Source: JAYEIA01 sp034659855 (GTDB lineage: Bacteria; Bacteroidota; Bacteroidia; Bacteroidales; JAADGE01). From it: a stretch of 6,714 nt of DNA. Of this stretch, positions 6,189-6,714 are shown piece by piece. The position numbers and the translations under genes are program-made. Each line of letters opens with the position of its first letter. Position 1 is the stretch's first letter. Location: positions 1 to 6,714 of the forward strand of contig JAYEIA010000255.1 in NCBI GenBank assembly GCA_034659855.1. The letters are read 5' to 3'. The notes beneath the pieces were generated by a model, which was not told the DNA's origin, searched no databases, and was given only the letters and a program-made list of their open reading frames with translations.

Positions 6189-6221
6189 AGACAATCCGAA
6201 TACCTTTCGGAACAAAATCAG

Positions 6222-6286
6222 AACAGGGCTCCAAGATATCGTTTGACGCTAAACCTTAAAACACAATATCGGGGCCTTGTTTTTTT
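6222..6286 (+). terminator. Intrinsic terminator after the 316-aa protein gene
   Basis: The arm AACAGGGCTCC (6222-6232), an AA bulge and GATAT (6235-6239) pair with ATATC GGGGCCTTGTT (6266-6281) as 16 base pairs, including two G-U pairs, around a 26-nt loop. Seven T residues follow (6280-6286). It begins 34 bp after the stop codon. A smaller perfect hairpin, CCGAA-TACCT-TTCGG (6196-6210), lies just upstream and may add structure. Confidence 0.8.
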
Positions 6287-6306
6287 GTTGCCTGAAACTT
6301 TGCATT

Positions 6307-6479
6307 TGGATATATGAGTTCAGTTTAAAAAGTTATAAAGTTGAAAGTTTATAAAGTTAAAGTGCTAAAAATAAGAGTTTTAAGTTAATTGTAAAATAGC
6401 TTACAAAACTCCGATAATCAAGCACATAACTTATTTTGCTAAAATAAAACATACTTTTTAAACCGGACTCATATATCCA
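6307..6479. mobile_element. 173-bp MITE-like element with 27-bp terminal inverted repeats
   Basis: The left end (6307-6333), starting TGGATATATGAGT and ending GTTTAAAAAGT, is the reverse complement of 6453-6479 at 25 of 27 positions (TCA versus CCG in the middle). The 119-bp interior has no coding frame. It begins with a short tandem repeat, AAAGTTATAAAGTTGA (6328-6343) then AAAGTTTATAAAGTTAA (6344-6360). No clear target-site duplication is seen: the left flank is GCATT and the right flank TAGAATT. It may be a non-autonomous insertion sequence derivative or a mobile hairpin. The first arm lies 20 bp past the terminator T-run. Confidence 0.6.
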
Positions 6480-6664
6480 TAGAATTGACTTAGGGATTGT
6501 GATGAAATAAATTGAAAGTTTTAAACGAAGTTATTTTGTTTTTTTACAACTTGAAAATACTGCGAATAGCGAGCTATTTTAACGGATTTTCAATATTTTT
6601 TGCGAACGAGCAAAAACCAAGGATAAAAGAATGAGTTTAAAGCGTCAAGTTATTCCCCCCTCCG
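6480..6664. repeat. Gene-free, hairpin-rich AT segment
   Basis: There is no gene here. Nested arms TTGAAAAT (6551-6558) / ATTTTCAA (6586-6593) enclose the perfect AATAGC-GA-GCTATT (6565-6578). Next comes TTTTTGC-GAACGA-GCAAAAA (6597-6616), a perfect 7-bp stem. The two hairpin tops share similar sequence (GCGAATAGCGAGC and GCGAACGAGC), suggesting related units. It resembles the end of an insertion sequence or a dispersed intergenic repeat, but no transposase or defined terminus is visible. Confidence 0.45.
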
Positions 6665-6714
6665 GTGCGAGCTTGTAGCTCGTACCTCCCTATTCTTGTC
6701 GATATCAGTACGAG
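6665..6714. repeat. Second REPIN-like palindrome pair, cut by the window edge
   Basis: GTGCGAGCT-TGT-AGCTCGTAC (6665-6685) is a 21-bp 9-3-9 palindrome with one G-U-type mismatch. After a 22-bp spacer (6686-6707) the last seven bases, GTACGAG (6708-6714), reverse-complement the right arm of the first and look like the start of a second palindrome. The layout matches the left-hand module at 119-184 (9-3-9 arms, 24-bp spacer), but the sequence is different. Confidence 0.6.

Overview
The window looks like the chromosome of an AT-rich member of the Bacteroidota. Three things support this. The gene run prs, rplY (long CTC-type L25), pth and a small S4-domain protein is present with Bacteroidota-like sequences. 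Candidate promoters fit the TTG / TAnnTTTG pattern of that phylum rather than TTGACA / TATAAT. Clear Shine-Dalgarno sequences are lacking before most starts. I cannot place it below phylum level.

Layout, left to right. Positions 1-314 hold two tandem copies of a 163-164 bp non-coding unit built around 21-bp palindromes (9-bp arm, 3-nt loop, 9-bp arm). Directly abutting the second copy, 312-551 holds a decayed gene for a four-helix-bundle (S23 / 23S rRNA intervening-sequence) protein that lacks its N-terminus and an internal block. The housekeeping block follows, all on the plus strand: prs (674-1627), a good promoter, rplY (1777-2451), a 127-bp structured spacer with a near-perfect 16-bp inverted repeat, pth (2615-3223, apparently from a TTG codon) and, 20 bp later, the S4-domain protein (3244-3636). 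Next come a CDP-glycerol:glycerophosphotransferase-family protein (3789-4979) and a membrane-anchored protein of unknown function with a possible class I glutamine-amidotransferase-like fold (5238-6188), closed by a strong intrinsic terminator (6222-6286). From 6287 to the end there is no gene. That stretch carries a 173-bp MITE-like inverted-repeat element, a hairpin-rich segment, and one 9-3-9 palindrome plus the start of a second one cut by the window edge.

How the genes relate. prs makes PRPP for nucleotide, His and Trp synthesis. rplY, pth and the S4 protein all serve the ribosome or translation (5S rRNA binding, peptidyl-tRNA recycling, probable rescue of stalled 50S subunits). A comparable prs-ctc-pth order, with an S4-domain gene (yabO) further downstream, is known in Bacillus, so this is an old association. 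The two downstream genes are envelope-related or unknown and probably separate transcription units.

I see no defence system, CRISPR array, intact transposase or RNA gene. The most interesting signals are non-coding: both ends of the window carry REP/REPIN-like palindrome pairs of different sequence but the same geometry, and the left array sits exactly at the broken edge of a decayed gene.
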